Positions 27,756 to 37,211 of a DNA stretch of 64,000 nucleotides are shown in pieces (the stretch's first letter is position 1; every line of letters begins with the position of its first letter). Source of the DNA: Bradysia coprophila (taxonomy: Eukaryota > Arthropoda > Insecta > Diptera > Sciaridae). The DNA is taken from NCBI RefSeq assembly GCF_014529535.1, contig NC_050737.1:2698447-2762446 (forward strand), written 5' to 3'. The notes beneath the pieces are model-generated. The model was not told where the DNA came from, made no database searches, and saw only the letters and a program-made list of their open reading frames with translations. The position numbers were made by a program, and so were the translations under genes.

Positions 27756-30700
27756 TCAATCCGTCTCTGGTATGGTCAGGTCGCTAAAAATGTCCACAAG
27801 ACCATCTCCAGATTGAGCATCGTATTTCGGGTATTCCTAAAATATAAATTAAATTATTAGTGAATGTAATGAAACAACGCACTTCAAGCATGAGTGGTGC
27901 TCTAAATAATGTACTGAAACTTGACAGTGTGTCACACAACAGTAAGACACTATGATCACTTATTTTGCTTGAAGCGCGTTGAATGAAACAATTTTGACGC
28001 CTACTGCAATGTTGAAGCTGCTCTTGAATGAATTTACTTTAACTTTGTCTGCCATCCGGCAAGCAAACACAATTTTGGGCGTGTCAGGCGTTCGAAAACC
28101 AACAGGATGCGTTAAATTAAATCCTTTGCATAGAAGCATATAATTTCCGTCAAGTCTAAAAATGATTAACGAAATGGAAAATCGAATTCAACGAAAGATA
28201 AAGAACACATTGTTTACAATAAGTGCCGAATTTCAGGATTAATAGCGGTGCCAGAACAGAGTAGATCTTCACTCGTTGAAGAATAAACCACAAACGCAAT
28301 ACTTGAATCCTTTAGGTTGAAATCAAGCCAAACTTCTTGTAACTGTAAATAAGTAGAAACGGTTCAATGCTTTGGCATTTTTCTTTTCATGTTTTTCTAT
28401 GTGTAGTTTCTGCATACCTGATATAGGGCATCCAACTGAAAATTTACTGCTGATGCTATCGAAGGTTTAATAGTGAAGATTTTATCCCCGTCGACATTAA
28501 GGTAATTCAGGAAGTTGTGTGTGGCCTGTGAAAATAAATAGCAAAATGTCTATAACAGCCATCAATAAAGTACAGGTCTTAGTTCCCCCATAATCTATCT
28601 GGTTTGGACAGATATATTTTGAGTTACAATTTTTTTTTGATGGTTTGTTCTCAACAATTTATTAACCCAGTCACATTCTGTGGCCTCTCAATTCTACCCA
28701 TTTTTGGGTCGGTCAAGGACATCACCAGTGCCGGACTGGCCCTATGGGCGTTCGGGCGATTCCCGAAGGGCCTTTTGATTTTTGTATGGATAAATGACGA
28801 CGAAGGGCTTTTTGAAAAATTTCTCCATACAACGCCCGAAGGGCTTTTTTGAGCCAGTCCGGCACTGGACATCACTTCAATTTTTCCATATAATTGTGGT
28901 GACCCCAAATGCGAATGTTGTCATTCAAGAGAGCTTGTGTCTTTGTCGTAAACGGTAACCTTAATATTGAATCTCACTGTAATTGCCTCCGTTCATTTTT
29001 GGCAACGTTTAATAAACCGTTGACTCGCTTATACTCGAGAGGTAAACGACTTTCAAAACAGGTGTGTTAATATAATCCTTTGATTTTGTATTGTTTTGCA
29101 TCACTTGATCAAGAGAAGTAATTTTGCATATTAGATGGCGCCACCACTGGAATTAGTATATTTTCCAGGTAAAATAAAGTTTTGTACCTTTGGCATGTTA
29201 TATGTATCAATACAATGACAGGTATTCGTTTCCCCGACCTATAGTTACCATCCTTACAGCTTACCTTCGGTGACTTTTTTCTCGCAATATAGGCAATTTC
29301 GCGAAGACCGTTGATTGCGATTTGATCATAATCGATGTCTTGCAGGTTCGCGTATTCACAATAAAGAGACAGAACATCTATAATCGCAATTTGTTCCATA
29401 CGATTTTCAGCCGAGCGTAAATGTGTGAGAGAAGTGTGCCTACAAGAAAAATGTACTTTTTTGTTGTAATTCGATTAAAAATTGTTTCGTAAATATTTAT
29501 ACATTTCGGGAAGGCTGCGCTCGCAATATTTTGAACGCGATGTTGGATCCGCATGACACAAAATTTGTTTCCAATGACAATAGAATTCTTGGATGTAATT
29601 CCGCTCATTGGCGTACACGTATTCTGCTAATTTTACGTACAGTTTGGTGATTAAACCACATGCCTGGGACAACAATTCGTTTACACTGCTCTTGTTGTCG
29701 CATTTATCATACATATCCTGCAAGAAATTATTAATTCAATTAAAAGGCGAATCTTTTGCCATTTTGCAAGTGGAAAACGTAAGATAGATTGGCACTACGG
29801 TGCGACACATGTGGAAACAATTTCACAAAAATGTAATGAAGTCTCTCTCTATAAGCCTCTGGACATGTGCCATTAATGGGACGACTATTCTTTCATTGAT
29901 AAACTTTATGAATAAAACAGCAATATGTGTCCGACATTTAGTCGAAGGCTGCCAAAATACAGTAAATTTGTGTAGTCCTCTATGGCTGAAATGACCAGAT
30001 TTGAATGTACTTCCGGTATCTTGCAAGAACTATATTTCTAAGGTCAAATGAGGAAACAAATTTTGTTTTCTTCACTTTTTCCTGCTTCTCATGTTTTAAT
30101 TTTAGAAAATGCAACTCAAAATTATGATACAAATAATACTTCTCACTGTATGACGTTTTTGATGTTGTCATAAGCCACCTACAGCAACTCTCTATTCAAT
30201 TAAAATGTCCAAGCTGTATGCAATCACATAATTAATTTTAATTACTGTGTATTCAGTTACCAGTTGTAAATGCAGCACTTACTGCACCACATCAGTTCGC
30301 TGCGACGTTAACCCCGTACGTATCCATGCACCTTGTGCCTCTACCTCTAATTTTTATCGTTTGCATATTATGTAAGATACGCCTAGGGCGTGACTTTGAC
30401 CCTTGTATATACAGTACTAATGCAATAAATGTAAGATGAAAATTTGACCGCCAATTGACGTCAATTGTATTGATCAATATGCTGTGTAATTTATTAAATT
30501 ACTAATTTAAGCAACTTATGTTATGTAAGCAGCACCTTTTACGTTAAATAAATGTTTCTCTCTCACCAGTGAATGAATTTGATATCCCGTGTCCAGATGA
30601 GTAAAAGAATCCGAGGTACTTTTACTCATCGTAATACGAGATACAAAAATATTGCATGTGTACAGTACAGCGTTTTACTTAACGAGCGAGGGAAAGACTT

Positions 30701-33700
30701 TTCCCTAGTGAGGGAAAAGACACATTCCCTCCCTAGCAAAGTAAAGATATTTTAAATTACCGACGACTTTCCGAAAATTGACGTTTGCCATGCGATAAAT
30801 CACAAAGTTTGTGATATAATTTTTAAACGTGTCAGATTATCGGAAAATTTGTGATTAAATTGAAAATTTCTGCGAAAATGTTTCATTGCTAACTTCATAT
30901 TATACGAGGAATTATGCGGAAAAAGATCACATTTCTCGGAGATTTTTAAAATGTAAATAAAAATCTTTTCAATTTTAACTCTTTTCGTCAAATCAAGTGA
31001 TAGCAGCCTCTTCATTTTGAGTTAATAATCAGCTTATTACAGAAAAGCGAATAAAGATTTATTTCGGCATTCCTTATTTTCAAAATCAATCCATATTTAT
31101 CCAAAATATGCTCTTCACAGAAAATTTTTATTGTTGCACAGCATTGCTCCTAGCATGAATAATAACACATACAACGAAAACAATTCATCTATCTTTACGA
31201 AAGAAACGCAATGTCTATTGTGATTTCATCAGTCTCCGAATATTTTTTATGTTCATGCTAGAAGCTGTGCTGTGATTGTGGTTTTGTCATCGTTAGGACT
31301 TTAGACATTGAAAAACGTTTTCCCGTTTGTTCTCGCTCGGAATTCCCAGTGGTACAACCATCATCTTAAACCTTTTAGTCCCCTAGTAGTACTTCGTACG
31401 GGGCTGAAAATGTCAGAGAAAAGTTGTCCTCACGTTATAATTACTAACAGTTCAAAAGTTGACGATAGCACAATTTTCTTTTTGTTCAGTTGAGTATTCG
31501 AAGTGACTCAGATTGATACACACGATTTAAAAAAAAATGAAAAACCTCTTCGTGGTTGCTCTAATTTTGGCTACTTTAGTCAGTTCAACAACCGCTACAT
31601 ATTACTACCGCTACTGCCCAAGCAAACCAAGACAAACAACCAGCCCATGCGCTTCCAGTTATTATAGTTATTACTGTACGTGTCCTTATGGATATAGAAA
31701 AGTATACACCGGAACTTACTCAAATGTTTGGTGCAAGCGAATTTGCAGTTAATAAAATATTCTTCAATTAGGGTGATGCCGCGCCTACCCTACATTTAGA
31801 GTTTTCATTAAATTTGATTTGTGAATAAAATGTGTGCGAAGGTAATTAATCTTTTATTCCTTGCTTACGAAATATTTCAATGGCATTCATTATTTATCTA
31901 ACGTTGAATTCTCCGCAATGACCCTATGTTAAAACAGAGAAAAGAACTTTCGGCTATGACATTATCATATAGTCTGAGGGATTCTTTTGAAAATCCACCT
32001 ATCAAAATCGGACCCATTTCGTCTGGGATTGATATATACATGGTTTGAAAGGTCTTTGCCAGTAGACCTTAAAACCGGCCTCACACAGTCTCGAGCCACA
32101 CCTGGTTGCTGGTGGAAGATCTCTGAAGTTGGAAAAATAGTGTTTTATATCCGAATTTTTTGGCCGTTATAAATGATCGTTCCGGGTGAGATTGGGCTCG
32201 TTGGAAAGCTGAGCTTAAGTACTTTCGTGTCATGCCTAGTTTGATTAGATTCATTGATATATCTTTGCAAAAATTTGCAAGAAAAATTTTCAAATACTGT
32301 GTGAACTTTAGACAGGTCTGGGCTGGTACTGATGACGCTTAATGTGAACCTAACATGCTAGTTGTAACATACATCCGCCAAAAAACCCTAAAGGGTGAAA
32401 GTGTGACTCAAGTCCTTGATTCTACTTACAAAATAACTGATATCGCTGAGGGTGACGCATTTTGCGCCTCAACGCAAAAGTGTAATCAACAAAAAATTGA
32501 ACCAAAAAATTTAAGATAGAAAATTTTAGAAAAAAATTGCGTCACAAGTGGCAGATGATTTAGGACATATTTTTCTCTATTTGAACTATTTTCCTAAAAG
32601 TAGTTTCCTCAACAAAAAAACCGATGGAAGTTAGGACGTGCCAGAGGAATCATCTGTCATCCCAAAGTTGAGGAACAAACCTTGGAACACCTCACTCATG
32701 TCGAAAATAACCCAAATCCATCAAAGCACTTTTTCCAACATTCATAATTACTAGCTGAAAAAAAAATTACTTCTAACACACACACACAAAACACGCTGTT
32801 ACATGGCATTGTATGGAAACTTCCGGGAGTCCTCGCTCCCAAAAACGCTTGCATACCCCCATTTTTTAAAATCTTATTTTGATCTAGGGACCGAGATTAA
32901 CCTATAACCAAAATTTCAGGAAAATCGTAAGAAACGTTTAGGAGTTACGAAATCGTCCTTTTTCATAGGAACTAACTAACTAACTAACTAACTAACGTAG
33001 CCAATTTGAGTTATCTGAAAATACGAAATTTTGCTTATTTTCATACAAACATCAATATTTCGAAGTTCAATATCTCGGCCGATTTTGAAGCTGCAGTAAC
33101 GTGTGATAGCTCGTTGAACTCGTATTGATGCCCAGATTGCAAATATCTAAGTTTGGGGGTCGTTGGAGTTAAGGGGGAGAATTCAATAAGTTGCTGTAAA
33201 TATGCTCCGCCGTCCTCAAAAAAATTTTGTTAAAACATTTTTGGTAGTGGACTTGCGTCACGCCCGCTTATACTAACGTGCGGGCATGATCGTCTAAGCT
33301 TTCCGTTGATACCCCATTTGCAGTGCTGGTGATTGCCGACATAACAGAATTTTATGTTAGCACAACCGCTACTCATAAAACTCGCCAGCAATCACCAGCA
33401 CTGCAAATGGGGTATCAATGGAAAGCTTAGACAATGTATGTTACGACTAGCATGTTAGGTTCCCATTAAGCGTCATCAGTACCAGCCCAGACCTGTCTAA
33501 AGTTCACACAGATTTTGAAAAAAATTTCTTGCATTTTTTGCAAACATATATCAATTAATCTAATCAAACTAGGCATGACTCGAAAGTACTTGAGCTCAGC
33601 TTTCCGACGAGCCCACTCTCACCCAGAACGATTATTTATAACGGCCTAAAATTTCGGATAAAAAACACTATTTTTCCAATTTCGGAGATCTTCCACCAGC

Positions 33701-34996
33701 AACCAGATGTGGCTCGAGACTGTGTGAGGCCTGTTTTGAGGTCTACTGGCAAAGACCTTTCAAACCATGTATATATCCATCCCAGACGAAATGGGTCCGA
33801 TTATGATAGGTGGATTTTCAAAAGAATCCCTCTCTTTAATTACGCAACTGTAAAATAGTGTCTTGGATCTCGTTGTCAGGTCGTTTTTCGACCTTAAATA
33901 CCATCTTACAGTTCTACTCTTGTAGTTGCCTTGGTTCTTAAGCTCTCCTGTTATAAGATATTGATAATGTCGGAATATGCGAGATTTTGTTGTTTCGGCT
34001 GCTTGTTTCAGCTGGTTGTTTCGTTGTGTTCGCAAAAAGTCGACAAACATGTCAACAATACAACAGCTTGCCGTTATGTGTTTTATTTTGCATCGTAAAC
34101 ATGTTTCGACTTTTTGAGACTGTACAGAAAAACAGAACAATTGAAACGAAAAAGTGACGCTGATGCAATAGTACATTACTATGCAAGGGAAGTAAAGTGA
34201 TATCTCGTATCCAGATGAGAAAAAGTATCCGAGGGCGGCAGCCCGAGGTACTTTTACTCATCGTGATACGAGATATCACTTTATTTTCCGTGTGTAGTAC
34301 GACGTTTTACTATGCGAGTGATGTAAAGGTTATTGCCTATACATGTAATAGCCTTATTATATGCACCAGCATAGTAAAATTAATTAACGAAACGTTTGTT
34401 TCTATTGCTTTTGTTAGCTCAATTAGGACCGCAAAAAAGTTCATTTTTCAAGACACACTAAATCATCCAACATCAGCGTAAAATTACTGAATGCAACTTG
34501 ATAATGAAAGCGTACTGTCAAGGTAAATTCTGGTTAAGGATCGTTCATAAAGTATGTTACTTGTTATACGTGCGAAAGAGATGTAAGATATGGAAAGATG
34601 GAAGTGTGGTATAAAAAGATACAAATAGTCGTTACTCGTGACGTACTTTATGCAAGATGCCTAACGGAAGTGTAGTGCAAATTTCGATTTTATTTGAATA
34701 CGAATGTTTTACCTTGCATTTGATAGGCATGTCCATCATAAAATTTAAAAATCGAAACTGTGAATAATTGAGCATACCTTAAATGACGCAATGTGTTTCT
34801 TCACATCAGAATTATCGGTTTGAACGGGTCGTTCTGTAAATCGGTGTAAATCTCTGATGAATTTTTTAAACGGAGCATTGCTATTCGGGCTACACTAAAT
34901 AATAGATAAAATTAATAAACCATCAAAAACTAAATTTTTAGATTCTGCCCTATTTTGTATAAAAATTTAACTCACGGGTGGTTTTTTGGTATCCAT
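27756..34996 (-). CDS. Unrecognised 319-aa protein, complete eight-exon gene
   Basis: I do not recognise this protein. Exons in coding order (minus strand): 34996-34976, 34894-34778, 29717-29503, 29439-29265, 28525-28418, 28342-28218, 28155-28038 and 27836-27756. All introns are GT-AG and the exons sum to 960 nt (319 aa plus TGA), so the model is self-consistent. It starts MDTKKPPCSPNSNAPFKKF and ends SDLTIPETD. The first ~190 residues look mostly alpha-helical, with regularly spaced Leu/Ile/Tyr (LSQACGLITKLYVKLAEYVY; VLSLYCEYANLQDIDY). The last ~130 look beta-rich (SSIAFVVYSSTSEDLLCSG; YMLLCKGFNLTHPVGF; KIVFACRM). No signal peptide or membrane segment is evident. The second intron is 5 kb and hosts a plus-strand peptide gene and a foldback element. 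The first intron acceptor is TTTAG|TGT; a nearer AG would put a stop in frame. The existence of the gene is well supported, its function unknown. Confidence 0.8.
27876..27981. mobile_element. Copy 3 of the MITE family, with 8-bp target duplication
   Basis: The 106-bp element runs from AACGCACTTCAAGCATGAG to TTGCTTGAAGCGCGTTG. It is flanked on both sides by AATGAAAC (27868-27875 and 27982-27989), a perfect 8-bp target-site duplication typical of hAT-type insertion. It lies inside the last intron (27837-28037) of the minus-strand gene and makes up half of it, so it is a fairly recent insertion. Confidence 0.9.
28726..28867. mobile_element. hAT-type MITE with perfect 8-bp target duplication
   Basis: The ends CAGTGCCGGACTGGC and GCCAGTCCGGCACTG are perfect inverted repeats. 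Direct copies of GACATCAC flank the 142-bp element (28718-28725 and 28868-28875). The interior repeats the string CCCGAAGGGC. CAGTG-type ends plus an 8-bp duplication define a hAT-superfamily non-autonomous element. It sits in intron 4 of the minus-strand 319-aa gene. Confidence 0.95.
30573..30670. repeat. Repeat copy related to 34193-34310
   Basis: GATATCCCGTGTCCAGATGAG, AAAGAATCCGAGGTACTTTTA and ACTCATCGTAATACGAGATA occur in the same order as in the copy near 34200-34280, followed in both by a string close to TACAG/TACGACGTTTTACT. The copies are diverged. The repeat carries an internal palindrome (ATATC…CCAGATGAG against CTCATCG…GAGATA). Confidence 0.65.
31537..31752 (+). CDS. Small secreted Tyr- and Cys-rich peptide
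   Basis: A single-exon 71-aa frame, nested on the opposite strand in the large intron of the minus-strand gene. Residues 1-20 (MKNLFVVALILATLVSSTTA) form a clear signal peptide: a Lys, a hydrophobic core, then small residues before a likely cut after Ala20. The mature ~51 residues hold 12 tyrosines and six cysteines at 27, 38, 47, 49, 66 and 70 (C-X10-C-X8-C-X-C-X16-C-X3-C), which suggests three disulfides. Basic residues outnumber acidic ones (no Asp or Glu in the mature part). An AATAAA at 31751-31756 overlaps the stop and another lies at 31824-31829. A TCAGTT initiator-like string is at 31486-31491. I do not recognise the family. An antimicrobial, structural or glandular secreted peptide are all possible; no activity can be assigned from sequence. 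Confidence 0.75.
   Translation: MKNLFVVALILATLVSSTTATYYYRYCPSKPRQTTSPCASSYYSYYCTCPYGYRKVYTGTYSNVWCKRICS
31824..31829 (+). terminator. Candidate poly(A) signal of the secreted-peptide gene
   Basis: AATAAA 72 bp after the stop codon. It is better placed than the copy overlapping the stop codon at 31751-31756. Confidence 0.5.
32970..32996. repeat. ACTA/CTAA tetranucleotide microsatellite
   Basis: About six and a half exact copies of the tetranucleotide AACT (GGAACTAACTAACTAACTAA at the start), in the centre of the foldback element. Confidence 0.95.
33292..33432. repeat. Inner hairpin of the foldback element
   Basis: GTCTAAGCTTTCCGTTGATA with its continuation to GGTGATTGC (33292-33335) is the near-perfect reverse complement of 33387-33432 (one mismatch seen, C/A). 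A ~50-bp loop separates them. It abuts the right arm of the large element exactly, so it may mark a second insertion or a terminal structure. Confidence 0.85.
34193..34285. repeat. Palindromic repeat, second copy of the 30573 family
   Basis: TAAAGTGATATCTCGTATCC followed by AGATGAG on the left is mirrored by CTCATCGTGATACGAGATATCACTTTA on the right. The central part GAGGGCGGCAGCCCGAGG folds on itself. Whole unit about 92 bp. A diverged copy lies near 30573. Confidence 0.8.
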
Positions 34997-35620
34997 GTTC
35001 GTTCGGCGGGTGTTTGAATTTAGCGTGTTAACTAAAGTGTCTTTATATCAACCGTTCACAGCAGTTTAATTGGCTCTGGTTGAATTGGTAAAATGTCTGA
35101 AGAATTGTTTTTTCATCTTCGTTGCGTTACATTTGCTGCCAATTTTTAATTTGGCTCTTTGCGCTTCATCTGTTAAAATGTAATTTGGATGGAGTATTCT
35201 ACATGTTTGCGTTGCGTTGCGGACATGCATAATCATTTGTGTCAACTATTAGGGCCTTATTCAGCTTTTAAAGCAGGTTATTTCCTAGAGGAAAACAGAG
35301 TTATATTTTTAATGACATTTTTTTCATTCAAATGGGCGGATTACTTTTCATAACAATGTGTAATCGAAATTAGCTCAAGGGTTGCATAACAATTAAAGTA
35401 GTATTTTCATACGTGCGGCGTAAATAACTTTATTTTCTCCACTTAAATGTGGTGAGAAGACGGCGTTTTGTTGACGGAAAAAATAGCTACTACACCCTCT
35501 AAATGAAATTCCAATTGGTCCCCTAGGCGAACAAATAACTGTTTATGCAACTCGAGATCATAATGTTCGAAAACTGCAAACTTTAGATCCATCCGTTGCA
35601 CAGAACGTTGTATGAATCTC

Positions 35621-35676
35621 AGTGCAAAGTACTTGATTAGGCTCATGGACTGCAACCTAATAAAGTACTTTGCACT
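35621..35676. repeat. Short hairpin, arms of 22 bp
   Basis: AGTGCAAAGTACTTGATTAGG (35621-35641) and CCTAATAAAGTACTTTGCACT (35656-35676) are inverted copies with one or two mismatches. The right arm starts the 29-bp string shared exactly with 25965-25993. Confidence 0.85.
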
Positions 35677-35970
35677 CGATGTCAAAAATAACTATTTTTA
35701 GCTGTCACTTTGTTTTGGTTTTCAAAAATGGTGGAGTAAATTGATATGATTGTTTCGACGATAAAAACGGTTATTCCCCTCGCGGAGAAACAGTAAATTC
35801 CAACTTGATCGAATTACGGCCAAAGGGAAGTGAGAGAAGTTTGCGGCCGCAGCAGAGTGAGGGCAGTAAATTAATTTGTTGTGACATTTTTCAAGACGAA
35901 AACTAAGTGACAATTTAGGTTAGAAATAGTTATTTATGTCTTAAATGATTTTTTAGGCACTAGATGGGCA
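35656..35970. mobile_element. Possible MITE, related to sequence at 25950-26010
   Basis: The left end (CCTAATAAAGTACTTTGCAC followed by TCGATGTCA and AAAATAACTATTTTT) is loosely mirrored by the right end (AATAGTTATTTATGTCTTAA then TTTTAGGCACTAGATGGGC). At 25945-26010 the two ends occur almost fused (CTACCCATCTAGAGCCTAAT then AAAGTACTTTGCACTCGATG), as an internally deleted copy would. Element limits are approximate. Confidence 0.55.
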
Positions 35971-37211
35971 TGGGTAGATTGTCTTTCGAATTGCATAAAA
36001 AGTTTTCCTACACGCCACTGAGTTCACTCCATAAGTGCGCTATAGCATTTGAATTTTAGGTGAATCAGGACATGAACGAGTGAACTGAAAAATTAATTTC
36101 AACGCACTTTGATATGGCAATGTCGTGAATTACACATATTTAATGCTGCGTTTGGTATTGGTTTGGGTTTCACACTTTTAATTTGGAATTTTCAGCGGAC
36201 CTACGGCGTGAGTTGAGAAAATGTCTATTTTCTCCAAACAGCGAGAATATACTGAGAAAGTAGAAATTCATTATTTTTAAAGTTACGCTTTTGCAACGGA
36301 TGATTAGAGTACGTACTTACGAGTGAGTGAAATTGATAACAAAATGTAATTTTTGTAAGGCATTTTAAGTGGCAAAAAAGGTTATTCACTCCGAACACAT
36401 GAAAAATATTTCAAAAATATTCCTTACACTCTCGGAATAGTGAAATGCACTTTGTTTTCGAATATGGGAGATCGGAGTTGTGGTATGATTTGTAATTGTT
36501 TCTCCAAATGCTCTAGGCATTTCCTATTTTTAGCTAGATATGCGCACTTGCAACGAAATAAATACTGAAAAGCGTTTATTCATTTGTTAGGGAACTATAG
36601 ATAACACATCACATCACCCAAATGAGTAGCTTGCTGCATTTCACATTTCCGTTTTGATTTTATTCCGCGAGTGTAATTTACAAATGTATACTCGATTCGC
36701 GACATTACCTTTCTAACAACCAACTTCATCTTAATAAACTTTTCACACGTCAAAATAAGGCTGTCAAAGATCAACAACTACAGGAATTTTTTTTATTCCA
36801 AAAAAATATGTTCTCTGTAGAGACAGTACAAACTTTAGTTTGTCGAATTAGTGTTTGAAAAAACCCCAAAGGTTAATTCAATTCCAAGTTCAATACCCGA
36901 TGAATCTTCGATAGTTTTAACGATTCTTTGCATTAATTTGAAAATGAAATAATTTTTTTTGGGGTGCGGTTCAAAATACAAATCCGAATTTCGTCTTCTA
37001 CTGACTCGGTTGGAAATGAAAACAAATTTGTTATCAGCTGGTGAATGAAAAAATTTAATTGTTTTTCGAGGAAATTGCATTACATTGTCCGACTGTGTGA
37101 GTTAAGAGTCACAATCACAGTTCAGAAAGTTACTGATTAATTTTGACCGACCGAAAATGATGGACAAAAATCGTTAGGTGGACACATTCCTGAAACAACA
37201 AACCAAATATA

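Larger units (their letters stand above)
31976..33832. mobile_element. Large foldback element with 399-bp arms
   Basis: The left arm 31976-32374 and right arm 33434-33832 are inverted copies over their full, equal length, with scattered mismatches. Both ends read GAGGGATTCTTTTGAAAATC inward. Flanking TCT on each side could be a 3-bp target duplication. The 1.06-kb centre carries an ACTA tetranucleotide run (about 32970-32996) and a second near-perfect hairpin (33292-33432). No transposase frame is visible; a 138-codon minus-strand frame at the right end runs mostly through arm sequence and is not a gene. Class unassigned (foldback-type or a deleted TIR element). Confidence 0.85.
29718..34777 (-). 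other. Five-kb intron 2 of the minus-strand 319-aa gene
   Basis: It contains, on the opposite strand, the small secreted peptide gene (31537-31752), two related palindromic repeats (near 30573-30670 and 34193-34285) and the 1.86-kb foldback element (31976-33832). The remainder is AT-rich without recognisable features. Confidence 0.7.
34997..37211. other. Divergent intergenic region: 319-aa gene (-) and Sbf (+)
   Basis: It must carry promoters for both flanking genes, but no confident TATA or initiator was picked out. It contains the hairpin/MITE at 35621-35970. The rest is AT-rich with no recognisable gene. Confidence 0.6.

Noticed and set aside
33760-34176. 138-codon minus-strand frame
   Set aside because: It starts in intergenic-like sequence and runs into the foldback element arm. 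No family resemblance, and the inverted copy of the arm does not keep an equivalent frame.
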